A DNA stretch of 25,000 nt from Prorocentrum cordatum. Lineage: Eukaryota > Sar > Dinophyceae > Prorocentrales > Prorocentraceae. The notes below the pieces were generated by a model. It was not told where the DNA came from. It made no database searches and worked only from the letters and a program-made list of their open reading frames with translations. Below, in pieces: positions 1 through 8,055 of this stretch (its first letter is position 1; each line of letters starts with the position of its first letter). Position numbers and translations under genes: made by a program. The stretch covers positions 429,998-454,997 of the forward strand of contig CAUYUJ010009446.1 of assembly GCA_963575745.1 (NCBI GenBank), in the 5' to 3' direction.

Positions 1-48
<48 letters not shown>

Positions 49-166
49 GTAATGATGATGGTGATGCTGATGATAATGTAATGACGAGACTGATGTTGAT
101 GATGATGGTGATCATGATGATGTTGTTGGTGGTGATGGTGGTGAGGAGGAGGAGGAGGAGCAGGAG
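1..166. repeat. (ATG)n / (GAT)n trinucleotide microsatellite, degenerating rightwards
   Basis: Positions 1-48 are sixteen perfect ATG units. The tract then degrades into GAT, GGT, GTT and GCT variants up to about 166. The array runs off the window edge, so its full length is unknown. A related but longer array lies at 22711-23306. Confidence 0.97.
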
Positions 167-345
167 GAGGATGACAATGACGACGACAAGGACGATGAGG
201 AGCAGGAAGATGAGGGACGGGATGAGGAGACTGAGGTGGAGATGCTGAAGGAGGTCGAGGGGGAACACGACATGGTGGAGCACGCAGGATGAGGAGAAGG
301 AGGCGGAGGAGGAGGACGAGGAGGAGGGACGAGGGCATGGAGTCT
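138..345. repeat. Purine-rich GAG/GAC low-complexity tract
   Basis: The + strand here is almost all purine with recurring GAGGAGG, GATGAGG and GACGACG. The minus strand can be read as a Ser/Pro-rich peptide of 103 residues, but this only reflects the CTC/TCC repeat. I see no gene. Confidence 0.85.
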
Positions 346-367
346 GGAACAGTGGGAACGTTGGCTT

Positions 368-543
368 AGCGTGTCGCTCCGCTGGTTGTGTCCTACCACG
401 CTTCGGCGCGACACGCTATCCATGCCCCCGCTCCCGAGCGTCAGCGTTCCGAGCTGTACCCAGCCCCCCGCCCCGCGGATCGGAGCGACACGCTACCGTC
501 TGCAAGGCATGGCGTGTCGCCGAGGCCGCCGCCGCGACACGAT
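368..543. repeat. Cluster of direct and inverted GCGACACGCT motifs
   Basis: AGCGTGTCGCT (368-378) and GGCGTGTCGCC (511-521) are inverted relative to GCGACACGCT (408-417), AGCGACACGCT (484-494) and GCGACACGAT (534-543). Opposed copies could pair into hairpins. No coding signal accompanies them and the function is unknown. Confidence 0.75.
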
Positions 544-576
544 AAGCAACAGTTCCTGACCGTAGGTCGCCCCAAA

Positions 577-703
577 GTGCGCGAAGATCATCGCACTTCG
601 CGCGTCGCGGTCAGAGCCAGCTGCTGCCCTTCTCCAGGGGGACAGCGCGAGAGCGCGAAGATAGCCGCGCGTCGCGTATCGCGGGGCGCGATGCGCGAAG
701 TTT
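577..703. repeat. Recurring GCGCGAAG motifs in direct and inverted orientation
   Basis: GCGCGAAG occurs at 579-586, 653-660 and 693-700, with an inverted copy at 596-603 that can pair with the first. Many CGCG/TCGCG blocks lie between them. The rest of 545-790 holds nothing I can assign. Confidence 0.6.
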
Positions 704-790
704 GGCGATCTGGGAGTAGCCATGATGCAAGACATGGTGGAACTGATAAGGCTTATAGCACCGCCCGCGAGGAAGCGCTTGCATTGATGC

Positions 791-1018
791 TTACTTGCGC
801 TCCCTAGTGCCTACTAGCGGCGTGCTTGAGCCTGTAAGCGCCTGCTCGCGCCAACTGTCGCGTGCTAGCGCCCGTAGGCGCCTGCAGGCGCCTACGAGCA
901 CCTGATACCACGTGCCAGCGGCAACTGGCCCCCGCACGCGCCCGCTGGCGCACACTGGCGCGTGCTGGCGCCCACTGGGTGCCCACCGAAGGCGACTTGC
1001 GCCTATAAGCGCGACCTT
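791..1018. repeat. Degenerate minisatellite with exact 10-bp period
   Basis: Written in rows of ten, the sequence lines up for about 18-20 rows around a consensus close to CCTGCTGGCG. Clear rows are CCCGTAGGCG, CCTGCAGGCG, CCCGCTGGCG, CACACTGGCG, CGTGCTGGCG and CCTGTAAGCG. Divergence is high but the register is almost never lost. The period is close to one helical turn and is not a multiple of three, so coding selection does not explain it. The array ends shortly before the first LINE. Confidence 0.88.
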
Positions 1019-1092
1019 GTTATACATGTCTATGCTTGTACATGCAAGCATGGCTGTGCACGTGTACATATATACATCTATACATATGTAAA
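1019..1092. repeat. Alternating CA/TA-rich tract left of the first LINE
   Basis: The sequence is rich in TACATATATACATC-type alternating pyrimidine-purine steps. A much longer tract of the same composition starts right after the LINE tail at 6972. This suggests that the LINE landed inside one CA/TA microsatellite. Positions 1093-1206 are GC-rich and may be the 5' leader of the element. Confidence 0.6.
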
Positions 1093-1206
1093 GCCCCTCT
1101 CGGCTCTGGCGATTGCGGCGGGGCTGGTGGAGGCACCAGGTGGGCGCCAAATGTCCGCCACACGATGAGGGCACCGCCGCGGCCGTGCTCCCGAGGGAGC
1201 CGTGGC

Positions 1207-1521
1207 ATGATGGCCGCTCGAGTGTCCTTCCTTTCGCTCGCGGTCTTCAACCCATTCAGTCTCGTGGGCACGCGCGGCGAGGAGGTCAGTGCACAGCTCA
1301 AGCAAGTGCACATCGTCGCATGCCCTGGCACAAAGATCCCGAAACATCCTCATAGTGCTCATCACACTCAGAACTACGACCACCACATGGCCATTCACTT
1401 CGGCTACGGCAGGCCCAGCATGCACATCAACAATTCAGCGGGCTGCGCGATTCTCCTGAACTCGAGGTTCAAGACCAGACATATCAAGGACATCACATGC
1501 CCCCCCCCCAGGAACTACTAG
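1207..1521 (+). CDS. LINE endonuclease domain, N-terminal part (frame broken at C10)
   Basis: This frame encodes the start of an APE/EEP-type endonuclease. The strand FNPFSL near 1252 corresponds to the LN.nG region. VHIVACPGTKI follows, where the family has its metal-binding E/Q before GT; here a P precedes GT, so that residue is altered. The block SAGCAILLNSRF near 1434 is typical of this family. The frame meets TAG at 1519-1521, just after a run of ten C at 1500-1509, and the domain resumes in another frame that starts at ATG 1497. A one-base loss in the C run, a sequencing error or ribosomal slippage would all explain the split. The ATG at 1207 was chosen as nearest the domain; the frame is also open to an ATG at 1036. 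Confidence 0.75.
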   Translation: MMAARVSFLSLAVFNPFSLVGTRGEEVSAQLKQVHIVACPGTKIPKHPHSAHHTQNYDHHMAIHFGYGRPSMHINNSAGCAILLNSRFKTRHIKDITCPPPRNY

Positions 1522-4500
1522 GACGTGGGGGCGCCATCACTCTCGAGCAGGGCGCGACCAAGCTCAAGATCATCGTAGCATACTCACCACCAGCCCCATG
1601 GGATAAGAAGAAGGTCCCGCAGTGGAGGGCCACAATGACGAAGCTTGCAGCATGGGTACACACAGAGCTGTTGTCCACACCATCGAGATTCACTCCGATC
1701 GTCATGATGGACCTGAACGGTAGATTCGCCACGGGACCCGACGGTGACGAGACGGTCGGCTCCTTCCCTACTGGTCGCGAAGGAGAAGCAGGCAAACTAT
1801 ATCATATGAACATGCTCAACAATTACATGGCGGTGGCGAACACTTATTATGAGACGGGCCCCACATACGTGGGCAGATACCCCTCGGTCACGGAGTACAT
1901 TTTCATGCCCACTGGCCTGATCTCACGAATTCAGAGCTGCCGAGTTTGGAATCATTCTGCTTATGCTCTTCAGATTTCAAGAAAGTTCAAGGATCACAAG
2001 CCCCTCGTCATCAAGATCGAGGCACCCCCATCATGCCATACGGAGGGCACGGCAATCCAGCATTTCGACCGAGACGCACTGGCACTGGACCTGAAGGAAG
2101 GCAATAAACGTGAAGAGTTTCTCAAAAGCCTCGAGGACCAGCTGACGACCCACGCGGAGTTGCTCGACACCTACCTGGACTACGAAGACGGCACATATCA
2201 TTGGGGACTCACCATGCAGTGCTTTCGTGACGCGGCCTTGGAACATTTCTCATTGCAAGTACGACGGCCACAATGGTATAAGGAGGCTCGCGCCGAAAAA
2301 CTCACTAAGCTAAAGCAACGAGCCGACCTTCGTATTCAGCGGTCTCAGATGGAAGAAGCTAAGTCACTGGAAGAGGAGATCGAAAACTTGGACACACACA
2401 TCCGCGACCTCAGCAAGAAACTTACTCGACACATCAAGGACACCAATCACAAGTACACAGAGATTCAGTGTGAAGACTTATGGCAGGCATGGCGTGATCG
2501 ACGGCTCGCAGAATGTCATCGAGTCACCAAAGGCATGCTACGACACCGACTACGAGCACGACGGCGTTTCTATGGCATATTACCGAGCAGCAGACCGAGC
2601 ACCCACCAGTGGCAACAGTTCTTGGAACGACCAGGTGCTGAAGGAGGCTTACTCGCAGTACCAGCACCAGTTCACGTACCGACACGTGCCGAACTCCTAC
2701 CAGCGCCGTCTAATATAGGATGCAGGCCAAATGCCAGCTCGATTGCCCTCGGGGATCTAGGTCCCGTGCCGCCTCGTCGCCTCTCTCATGTGCTGGATGC
2801 CTCGAATCCCCAGGTCCAGGTCCCGCCTGGCCAGGAGGCCAACTCACGGAGGCGATGCGCCCCTCTTGGGACCACGCCCGCCTTGGGTCCACCACGGCCC
2901 TGCAATCAAGGCATGGATGAAGCAGAGGCCTCGTTCGATGATATGATGAACCAAGACGAGCCCGACATGCCTTTCGAAATTGGCCCACCTACGCCTATGC
3001 CGAGCACACCACCTCCTACGGCACCGAGTGCAGCTACTTCGACTTCGAGTATCACGCCCGCGCCCAGATCGGCAAACCAGGGCCTCCAGCTCAACTTCAT
3101 CACCGAGGCCGTCGACGAGCTGGCAGCAGTCACGAAACTCTTGGGCAAGGCAAAAAGACGGAAATATGCGCCTCCTTTCGCGGTCCCAGCAGAAGTATTA
3201 CTCATGGTACTCCAACCTGAAGTACTACGACGACCAGGGAGAGCTCGAGGGGGGATCGGTGCTTCCAACGCACCCGTCGCAGATGAAGACCCCTCTCGGC
3301 GAAAGCTCCAGCTGTCTCAACAGTATCGACTCGGACAATCACGCCTACTCGCAGCTCTGGCCCACGTACGACAACATGACCGTGTACCGATGCAGGCTAA
3401 CACTTCACACAGCTTTCAGTTAGACAAAGGCAAGATGCTCCCTGGGCCAAGTGGACTTCGACTCATACATTGCTTCGACGTCTTCTGGAGATGTTTTTTC
3501 AGATATCTACGCGAACGAGGCTTCCCTTCTCCACCACCTGACTACGCCTATGGAGGTATTGCACACCGACGGCGAGAATATGGCATGATCGTGACTCGAG
3601 TGATGGCTAGCAAGTTGCGCAAAGCAAAAGTTGCCTTCGCAGTTCGCTCTCACGATGGACGGAATGCCTTCGGGTGTACACAGCACGCCGCGATCACAGA
3701 ACACGTTCTTCCAGCATTCCGAGCAGGCGATCGGCAACTCGTGCAGCAGCGCAGGAGCGAGTCCCAGACCATCGTCGACGCGAGCGACGGCACGCTCCTG
3801 ATGCGCAACAGGGAAGGAGGACTGATGGGATGCTCTAACGAACCCGACGCCTTCATGAAGGTGTACAACGCGAAGCTGGAGGAATGGCGTGAAGATACCA
3901 AGGCCACGATTTCCAACCTGATGTTACAACCATGCGCACCAAAGTGGGACCCAGACGGACCAGTGCAGGATGCGTCTCGGCAGGTGTTCGTGGACGACAT
4001 CTTGAAGTTTCACATCGCCATCAGGGTCGGCACCAAGAAGCAGGCCATGGACGCGCAGGGCAACCTTCACGACGCGACCACCACTGTGAACGACGCGCTG
4101 GCCATGATCATCGAGCGCGACCTGGACTCACTACGGCGACATCTTCGGACTGGCGGATTTGGACTGAATGAATCTAAGGAGGAAATCGTTCACAGCATCC
4201 CCTCTAAGTTACAACACCGAGCATTCTTCGACGACAACCGAATCAACTGCCGCAAGCTCACCGCCATGAAGCACGTGGGAGGCATGTTTGATGGAAAGGA
4301 CACCTTCGGCGCAGAAAGAGATGCACGCCTACGAGCTGCTAATTCTGGATGGAGTCAGTATCATCACTTCTGGTTCAGTCGTGCTCCGAGACGACTAAAA
4401 AGATTGGTTTTTCAGGCAGTGGTCTACGAGGCAGCGATCAGTGGCGCCGAGACTTACTACTTGCACACGACCGACTACAAAAAACTGGACACTACCCTGG

Positions 4501-6803
4501 GCAAGAAACTTCGGGCTATGCTGAAGGGCAAAGGCTGCATCCGCACCCAGGACCGCTACAAGTCGATATCGGCAGCTGAGGTCTGGCGACGATGGGAGAT
4601 TGCACCGAGTTCAATCGAGCTGAAAGTGCGACGTCTTAAACTTCTTCAGGGCGCCGCAGCACACCCCGACGACTCCAAACAGATGGTCTCGGTCCTGTTC
4701 GGTGAACTCCAGATTGAGCATCACCTACGTGAACTCGAATTGCCCGTGCCACCACGCACGTTAGACGATGACGGCTACATCAACCCCGACGCGCACCTCA
4801 TCGCTCGACAGTTTTCCACGGATATACAGGACATGCTGGTCCTGGACATCGCCGAGCCTCTGGAATACCTGGACTGGCGAGGCAACATGGTGGAGTTGTT
4901 TACAGAGCCCGACGTAGCAGAAGCTTTCTGTGGCGTCGACGTGAGCATGATGAGGGCAGCTTACCTTCGGCGCGCCTTTGCGCCTCCTGGAGCTCTTGCA
5001 GAGCCCCCCTCAGAAGTGGCCCCGTCTGACGAGGCCGAACTGTTCATCTGCACGCTGAAAACGTCCGAGGGTATCGCATGCATGTCCAAGTGGATGAGCG
5101 CACGAACACTATATGCACACCAGCGGGGACTCGCACCAGGGGGGGAACATGGTATGTGCTGCTTATTATCACAGCTCACGATCACGAACGAGTGTATCAT
5201 ATGCGGTACTACATTCCCTACACGTGTGGGAGCACAACATCATATCACAGCTGCATGGAAATCACACATATGTCGCACGGATCAGACATGGGCACCATAT
5301 CCTATCACGTCCCCGAAGACACTAACATGCCCAGTATGCTACCCGTCCTTCGAAGATTACAGCACGATGCGCGCACATCTCCGTAGCCATCTACCTCAGG
5401 GAGCACTGGGGACTCATACGCTCTCACTGCCACAGCCTACGCCAACGCCTACACCAGCACCGCAGCCAGACATCGACGATGGCAGCAGGCACGGCGAGCG
5501 CCCCGACACCAGCTCGAGCGGGTTGGCGTGCCCCCATGGAGTCCTCAGCAGCGTCTGGGAATGGTGGAGCGCGCGGAAGGCCAGAACGCTCACGGAGCCA
5601 GCCACGCAAGGGTCAGGACGGAGCAATGGACGAGGACCCGAAGTTCGACCCCAGGAAGGTGACCCTCGCTCGAGTTCGGCGCCGCCGAGGAGCAGGCTTC
5701 AAGTCGAAGCAGGCGCCGACGATGTCCCAGGAGATGAAAGACCTGCTTCTCATCATCCTCCGTGCGACGTACCAGAACACGAAGCAGGTTCGCGAGCTCA
5801 AGGGCTGCATCGTCACGACAGTGAAAGTGGAAGACAAGGATCCCTTGGTCGAGGCCATCGAGTTGGAGAACCGCAACTACGCACGCATGATCCGCCAAGA
5901 AGGCGACAATCACGGAAAGGGCCCCCCTGCCCCAGGCGCAGCTATGGCGATGATCGAGACTCTCGCCAGCCAGGACATCGGTGCGAAGTGCAAGGAGGAG
6001 CTCACTACGGCGCTCCAGCAGATCAGCGAGCTGGATGCGTTCCAGGCCCAGGACATGTTCCCGATCTGCAGGGTCGAGAAAGCGTACAAGAGCGGCTCGG
6101 CGAAGGTCATGTTCACTTGCCGCGACCCCAGCATCCGCCAGAAGATCATGGCCGCTCTCAACAATGCGAACAAGCCAGCCTGTCTCGGACCAGCCCCAGC
6201 GGGCTTCGTGGAGGACGAGCTGGCTCTCTACATGGACGCGTTGATGAACGACGAGGCGTGAGGACTACCAGTATGACAAACGACCCTGATCTGGAAATTG
6301 ACGGCTACTCAATACGGCGCCTCAAAGCGACTTCCACCCATGAAGAAGTGCTCCCCCGACTGCCGTTTGCGAGTGCCTCTTCCGACGCTATGGTTCGATT
6401 TGCTCTCAGTGGGAATTCCCAAGCTGGTGCATGCAGTGGCTTGGACACTCGGATTGCACGACCGCCGACCTGTACACCACCACCTCCCACGGCACAGAGT
6501 GCAGCTACTTCGACTCCTGAGGCTGACGCCACCCGCTCCAGCTCCATACCTCCTGCTCGAGATAGGCTCGAGAGGAAAAGGCCAGCTGTTTTAGATGATC
6601 GGGGTCCCAGGTCTCAGACTCCCGCGAGTAGACCCCCTACTCCTGCGCCCGCTCGTACTTCCTCTGCTCGTGCCCCCATGCCGCCCTCTCACCCCTCTCG
6701 CTCCCCCCCAGAAGCGCGCACCAACCTACTCACCGCTAGGGGAGGGGGGCGAAGCCGAGGGCCCCAGGGGAACGCTCGGGGTCGGGGTCGCCACCCTCGG
6801 TGA
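1497..6803 (+). CDS. LINE polyprotein: endonuclease C-terminal part, reverse transcriptase, zinc fingers
   Basis: This is an open frame of 1768 codons. Residues 1-170 finish the endonuclease: MMDLNGR carries D72 and N74, and the KDHKPL block carries the catalytic D166-H167 pair. Residues 200-330 are charged and probably coiled-coil. The linker includes a Pro/Ser-rich stretch (about 490-530), then APPFAVPAEV and GLRLIHCFD blocks before RT. RT motif A is SHDGRNAF with D720. The active site FVDD has its aspartates at 833-834. The block before it reads LMGCSNEPD where many relatives have GDP. A thumb region (RRWEIAPSSIELKVRRLK) follows. The first finger is C-x2-C-x12-H-x9-C (nt 5193-5273); the second is a classical C2H2 (nt 5328-5390). 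Beyond about 5479 this frame is an out-of-frame shadow of the next ORF. It looks coding again from 6273. Confidence 0.85.
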   Translation: MPPPQELLGRGGAITLEQGATKLKIIVAYSPPAPWDKKKVPQWRATMTKLAAWVHTELLSTPSRFTPIVMMDLNGRFATGPDGDETVGSFPTGREGEAGKLYHMNMLNNYMAVANTYYETGPTYVGRYPSVTEYIFMPTGLISRIQSCRVWNHSAYALQISRKFKDHKPLVIKIEAPPSCHTEGTAIQHFDRDALALDLKEGNKREEFLKSLEDQLTTHAELLDTYLDYEDGTYHWGLTMQCFRDAALEHFSLQVRRPQWYKEARAEKLTKLKQRADLRIQRSQMEEAKSLEEEIENLDTHIRDLSKKLTRHIKDTNHKYTEIQCEDLWQAWRDRRLAECHRVTKGMLRHRLRARRRFYGILPSSRPSTHQWQQFLERPGAEGGLLAVPAPVHVPTRAELLPAPSNIGCRPNASSIALGDLGPVPPRRLSHVLDASNPQVQVPPGQEANSRRRCAPLGTTPALGPPRPCNQGMDEAEASFDDMMNQDEPDMPFEIGPPTPMPSTPPPTAPSAATSTSSITPAPRSANQGLQLNFITEAVDELAAVTKLLGKAKRRKYAPPFAVPAEVLLMVLQPEVLRRPGRARGGIGASNAPVADEDPSRRKLQLSQQYRLGQSRLLAALAHVRQHDRVPMQANTSHSFQLDKGKMLPGPSGLRLIHCFDVFWRCFFRYLRERGFPSPPPDYAYGGIAHRRREYGMIVTRVMASKLRKAKVAFAVRSHDGRNAFGCTQHAAITEHVLPAFRAGDRQLVQQRRSESQTIVDASDGTLLMRNREGGLMGCSNEPDAFMKVYNAKLEEWREDTKATISNLMLQPCAPKWDPDGPVQDASRQVFVDDILKFHIAIRVGTKKQAMDAQGNLHDATTTVNDALAMIIERDLDSLRRHLRTGGFGLNESKEEIVHSIPSKLQHRAFFDDNRINCRKLTAMKHVGGMFDGKDTFGAERDARLRAANSGWSQYHHFWFSRAPRRLKRLVFQAVVYEAAISGAETYYLHTTDYKKLDTTLGKKLRAMLKGKGCIRTQDRYKSISAAEVWRRWEIAPSSIELKVRRLKLLQGAAAHPDDSKQMVSVLFGELQIEHHLRELELPVPPRTLDDDGYINPDAHLIARQFSTDIQDMLVLDIAEPLEYLDWRGNMVELFTEPDVAEAFCGVDVSMMRAAYLRRAFAPPGALAEPPSEVAPSDEAELFICTLKTSEGIACMSKWMSARTLYAHQRGLAPGGEHGMCCLLSQLTITNECIICGTTFPTRVGAQHHITAAWKSHICRTDQTWAPYPITSPKTLTCPVCYPSFEDYSTMRAHLRSHLPQGALGTHTLSLPQPTPTPTPAPQPDIDDGSRHGERPDTSSSGLACPHGVLSSVWEWWSARKARTLTEPATQGSGRSNGRGPEVRPQEGDPRSSSAPPRSRLQVEAGADDVPGDERPASHHPPCDVPEHEAGSRAQGLHRHDSESGRQGSLGRGHRVGEPQLRTHDPPRRRQSRKGPPCPRRSYGDDRDSRQPGHRCEVQGGAHYGAPADQRAGCVPGPGHVPDLQGRESVQERLGEGHVHLPRPQHPPEDHGRSQQCEQASLSRTSPSGLRGGRAGSLHGRVDERRGVRTTSMTNDPDLEIDGYSIRRLKATSTHEEVLPRLPFASASSDAMVRFALSGNSQAGACSGLDTRIARPPTCTPPPPTAQSAATSTPEADATRSSSIPPARDRLERKRPAVLDDRGPRSQTPASRPPTPAPARTSSARAPMPPSHPSRSPPEARTNLLTARGGGRSRGPQGNARGRGRHPR
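5479..6261 (+). CDS. LINE C-terminal ORF (260 aa), role unknown
   Basis: This ORF starts at ATG 5479, in the +1 frame relative to the zinc-finger frame, and ends with TGA at 6259-6261. The N-terminal 65 residues are basic and disordered (RRRRGAGFKSKQ). The rest is a compact alpha-helical-looking domain. It contains an HGKGPP block, a RVEKAYKSGSAKVMF segment and a terminal GPAPAGFVEDELALYMDAL block. The same block order appears in the decayed second LINE copy at 20560-21189, so it is a real, conserved part of this family. In relatives I recall, a similar domain follows the RT and zinc fingers directly. Its molecular role is not known to me. The frame has been open since the stop at 5323-5325, so expression could be by internal initiation, +1 frameshifting or a past indel between 5326 and 5479. 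Confidence 0.72.
   Translation: MAAGTASAPTPARAGWRAPMESSAASGNGGARGRPERSRSQPRKGQDGAMDEDPKFDPRKVTLARVRRRRGAGFKSKQAPTMSQEMKDLLLIILRATYQNTKQVRELKGCIVTTVKVEDKDPLVEAIELENRNYARMIRQEGDNHGKGPPAPGAAMAMIETLASQDIGAKCKEELTTALQQISELDAFQAQDMFPICRVEKAYKSGSAKVMFTCRDPSIRQKIMAALNNANKPACLGPAPAGFVEDELALYMDALMNDEA
6273..6803 (+). CDS. Possible third LINE ORF, Pro/Ser/Arg-rich (176 aa)
   Basis: An ATG at 6273, eleven bases after the previous stop, opens a frame that runs to TGA at 6801-6803. The product starts MTNDPDLEIDGYSIRRLK and soon becomes rich in Pro, Ala, Ser and Arg, ending in an RG-rich tail (RGGGRSRG) that could bind RNA. It contains PPPPTAQSAATST, nearly the same as PPPTAPSAATST in the linker of the main LINE protein. 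At DNA level, 6481-6515 matches 3010-3044 with two differences. It is in the same frame as the main LINE ORF, so the long frame stays open through it. No enzyme domain is recognisable. It may be a nucleic-acid-binding tail, or just GC-rich open sequence. Confidence 0.4.
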   Translation: MTNDPDLEIDGYSIRRLKATSTHEEVLPRLPFASASSDAMVRFALSGNSQAGACSGLDTRIARPPTCTPPPPTAQSAATSTPEADATRSSSIPPARDRLERKRPAVLDDRGPRSQTPASRPPTPAPARTSSARAPMPPSHPSRSPPEARTNLLTARGGGRSRGPQGNARGRGRHPR

Positions 6804-6951
6804 GCTGGTCTGTGTGTGCGCCGCTTCCGTGCCGCACTGCTCACAGTCATGAGCTGCGCGGTGCCTAAAGGAGACGCCAAAGTGGCGAACACCGTCTAGG
6901 GTCTCAGCGTATTTCAACTAATACCTGATGTTTGGACCTTTGGACATTTTG
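6804..6951 (+). other. Putative 3' untranslated region of LINE copy 1
   Basis: This non-coding stretch lies between the last LINE stop and the (GTGA)n tail. It contains a short self-complementary block around GACGCCAAAGTGGCG (about 6872-6886) that could fold as a hairpin recognised by the element's RT. That role is an inference. Confidence 0.5.
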
Positions 6952-6971
6952 GTGAGTGAGTGAGTGAGTGA
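6952..6971 (+). repeat. (GTGA)n simple-repeat tail of LINE copy 1
   Basis: Five GTGA units close the element. Many non-LTR retrotransposons that lack poly(A) end in short tandem repeats made during target-primed reverse transcription. The position after the 3' region and before unrelated CA/TA DNA fits that role. Confidence 0.75.
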
Positions 6972-7150
6972 TACATATGTGCATCTAATATATACACATG
7001 CAAATGTATGTATAAACATGTATGTGTATGTGTGCATGCATATATATACACACGCACATGTAAATATATACATACATATATGTATCCACGTATGGTAAAC
7101 AGGTATGTGTGTAAGTGTGTATGTGCATATAGATATGATGTGCGTGTGTG
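6972..7150. repeat. CA/TG and TA alternating microsatellite-like tract
   Basis: The tract is made of repeated TATGTG, CATATA, ACACGC and TGTGTG blocks of alternating pyrimidine and purine. Such DNA can adopt Z or cruciform forms. It matches the composition of the short tract at 1019-1092 on the other side of the LINE. Confidence 0.85.
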
Positions 7151-7930
7151 TCCGTGCTTGCGCACTGGCTTGTGACTACGCGCTAGCCGTAAATGCATAT
7201 GTGCTGCAGGTGTTAAGCAACTAGGTGGCCCTGCTCCACTCGTGTCCACGCTTGCTTAAGCTTATGTGTGCTTTCATGTTCGCGCGCATGTTTGATAGTA
7301 GGGCGCGTTCATGGATATGCATTAGAGTGTTGATGACTGCATTCAGCTTTCTTTGTCACCAACACTTGCGTTGAGCTGCACTTGTGCAGCCACTTGTGCA
7401 ACCAACTTACCATTCCACCTGTTGTTGTACTCGCACCTTGCCTCTATGAGGCCACTGTTGCGCACGAAGGTGGCTTGCGTGTTTGTTGTTTCCTTCTTCC
7501 TGCTGCGTGCGCACACGTATACGCATACATCAGTTTACCAGGTAGCTCCGATATATTGTAACGTACACTGCGGCGTTCGTGTGCCATGACGCCTGCGTAT
7601 GATTTAGAAGTATGGCGGCAGTAGTCGCTGGGGAGCCGTATTTGGGGCATGACAAGCCACGTCAGGACCATCTTAGACCAGTAACTATGTGGGCAACACC
7701 CGTACAACGTTCAGATCCCGTCTGGCGCCCAGAAGTTGGGTGACCAGTTTCGGTCGAATATCCCTCTTTGTACACCCGCGCCCGCAAATACTTGGTGCTC
7801 TTTGTCTCTTGGGGAGCTAGCTGCGACATAGGTGGTTCGGTTTCGCGTGATCGGGGCGGGGGGGGTCGGGTAGCAGGACGATGAATCAACGGAGCCCTAC
7901 AGGAAGGCACTCGCGGCATCAGAGGATGAC
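7151..7930. other. Intergenic stretch with no assignable feature
   Basis: All frames are short and overlap on both strands without known motifs. A TGGCGCCC at 7722-7729 resembles the start of a retroviral primer-binding site, but no LTR or polyprotein accompanies it. I see nothing supportable here. Confidence 0.6.
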
Positions 7931-8055
7931 CCATTTATCAAAGCTGCCTCTGTGCCTGACTCCACGGCATGATCTCTCTGGGCAGGGCTCATACGCTTAT
8001 GCCCTTTCCATTTGTTTCATCGCGAAGCCAATGCTGTACGATCGCGATTGGGCCA

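Larger units (their letters stand above)
1207..6971 (+). mobile_element. Nearly full-length non-LTR (LINE) retrotransposon, copy 1
   Basis: The domain order is APE-type endonuclease, coiled linker, reverse transcriptase, two zinc fingers, a C-terminal ORF, a Pro-rich ORF, a short 3' untranslated region and a (GTGA)n tail. The element should move by nicking DNA and priming reverse transcription of its own RNA at the nick. The order and motifs agree with the LINE type abundant in dinoflagellate genomes. RT and endonuclease active-site residues are present and there is little decay: one frame break at a C10 run and one frame change before the C-terminal ORF. The 5' end is uncertain. I chose the ATG at 1207 because it opens the endonuclease frame. 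The 3' end is taken as the end of the GTGA tail. Confidence 0.88.

Noticed and set aside
2470-2718. 82-codon and 147-codon (2980-3423) alternative frames within LINE copy 1
   Set aside because: They overlap the main LINE frame, which carries family motifs on both sides. They are shadows of GC-rich coding DNA.
7722-7729. TGGCGCCC resembling an LTR primer-binding site
   Set aside because: No flanking LTRs, polypurine tract or gag-pol sequence is present; an 8-bp match is expected by chance.
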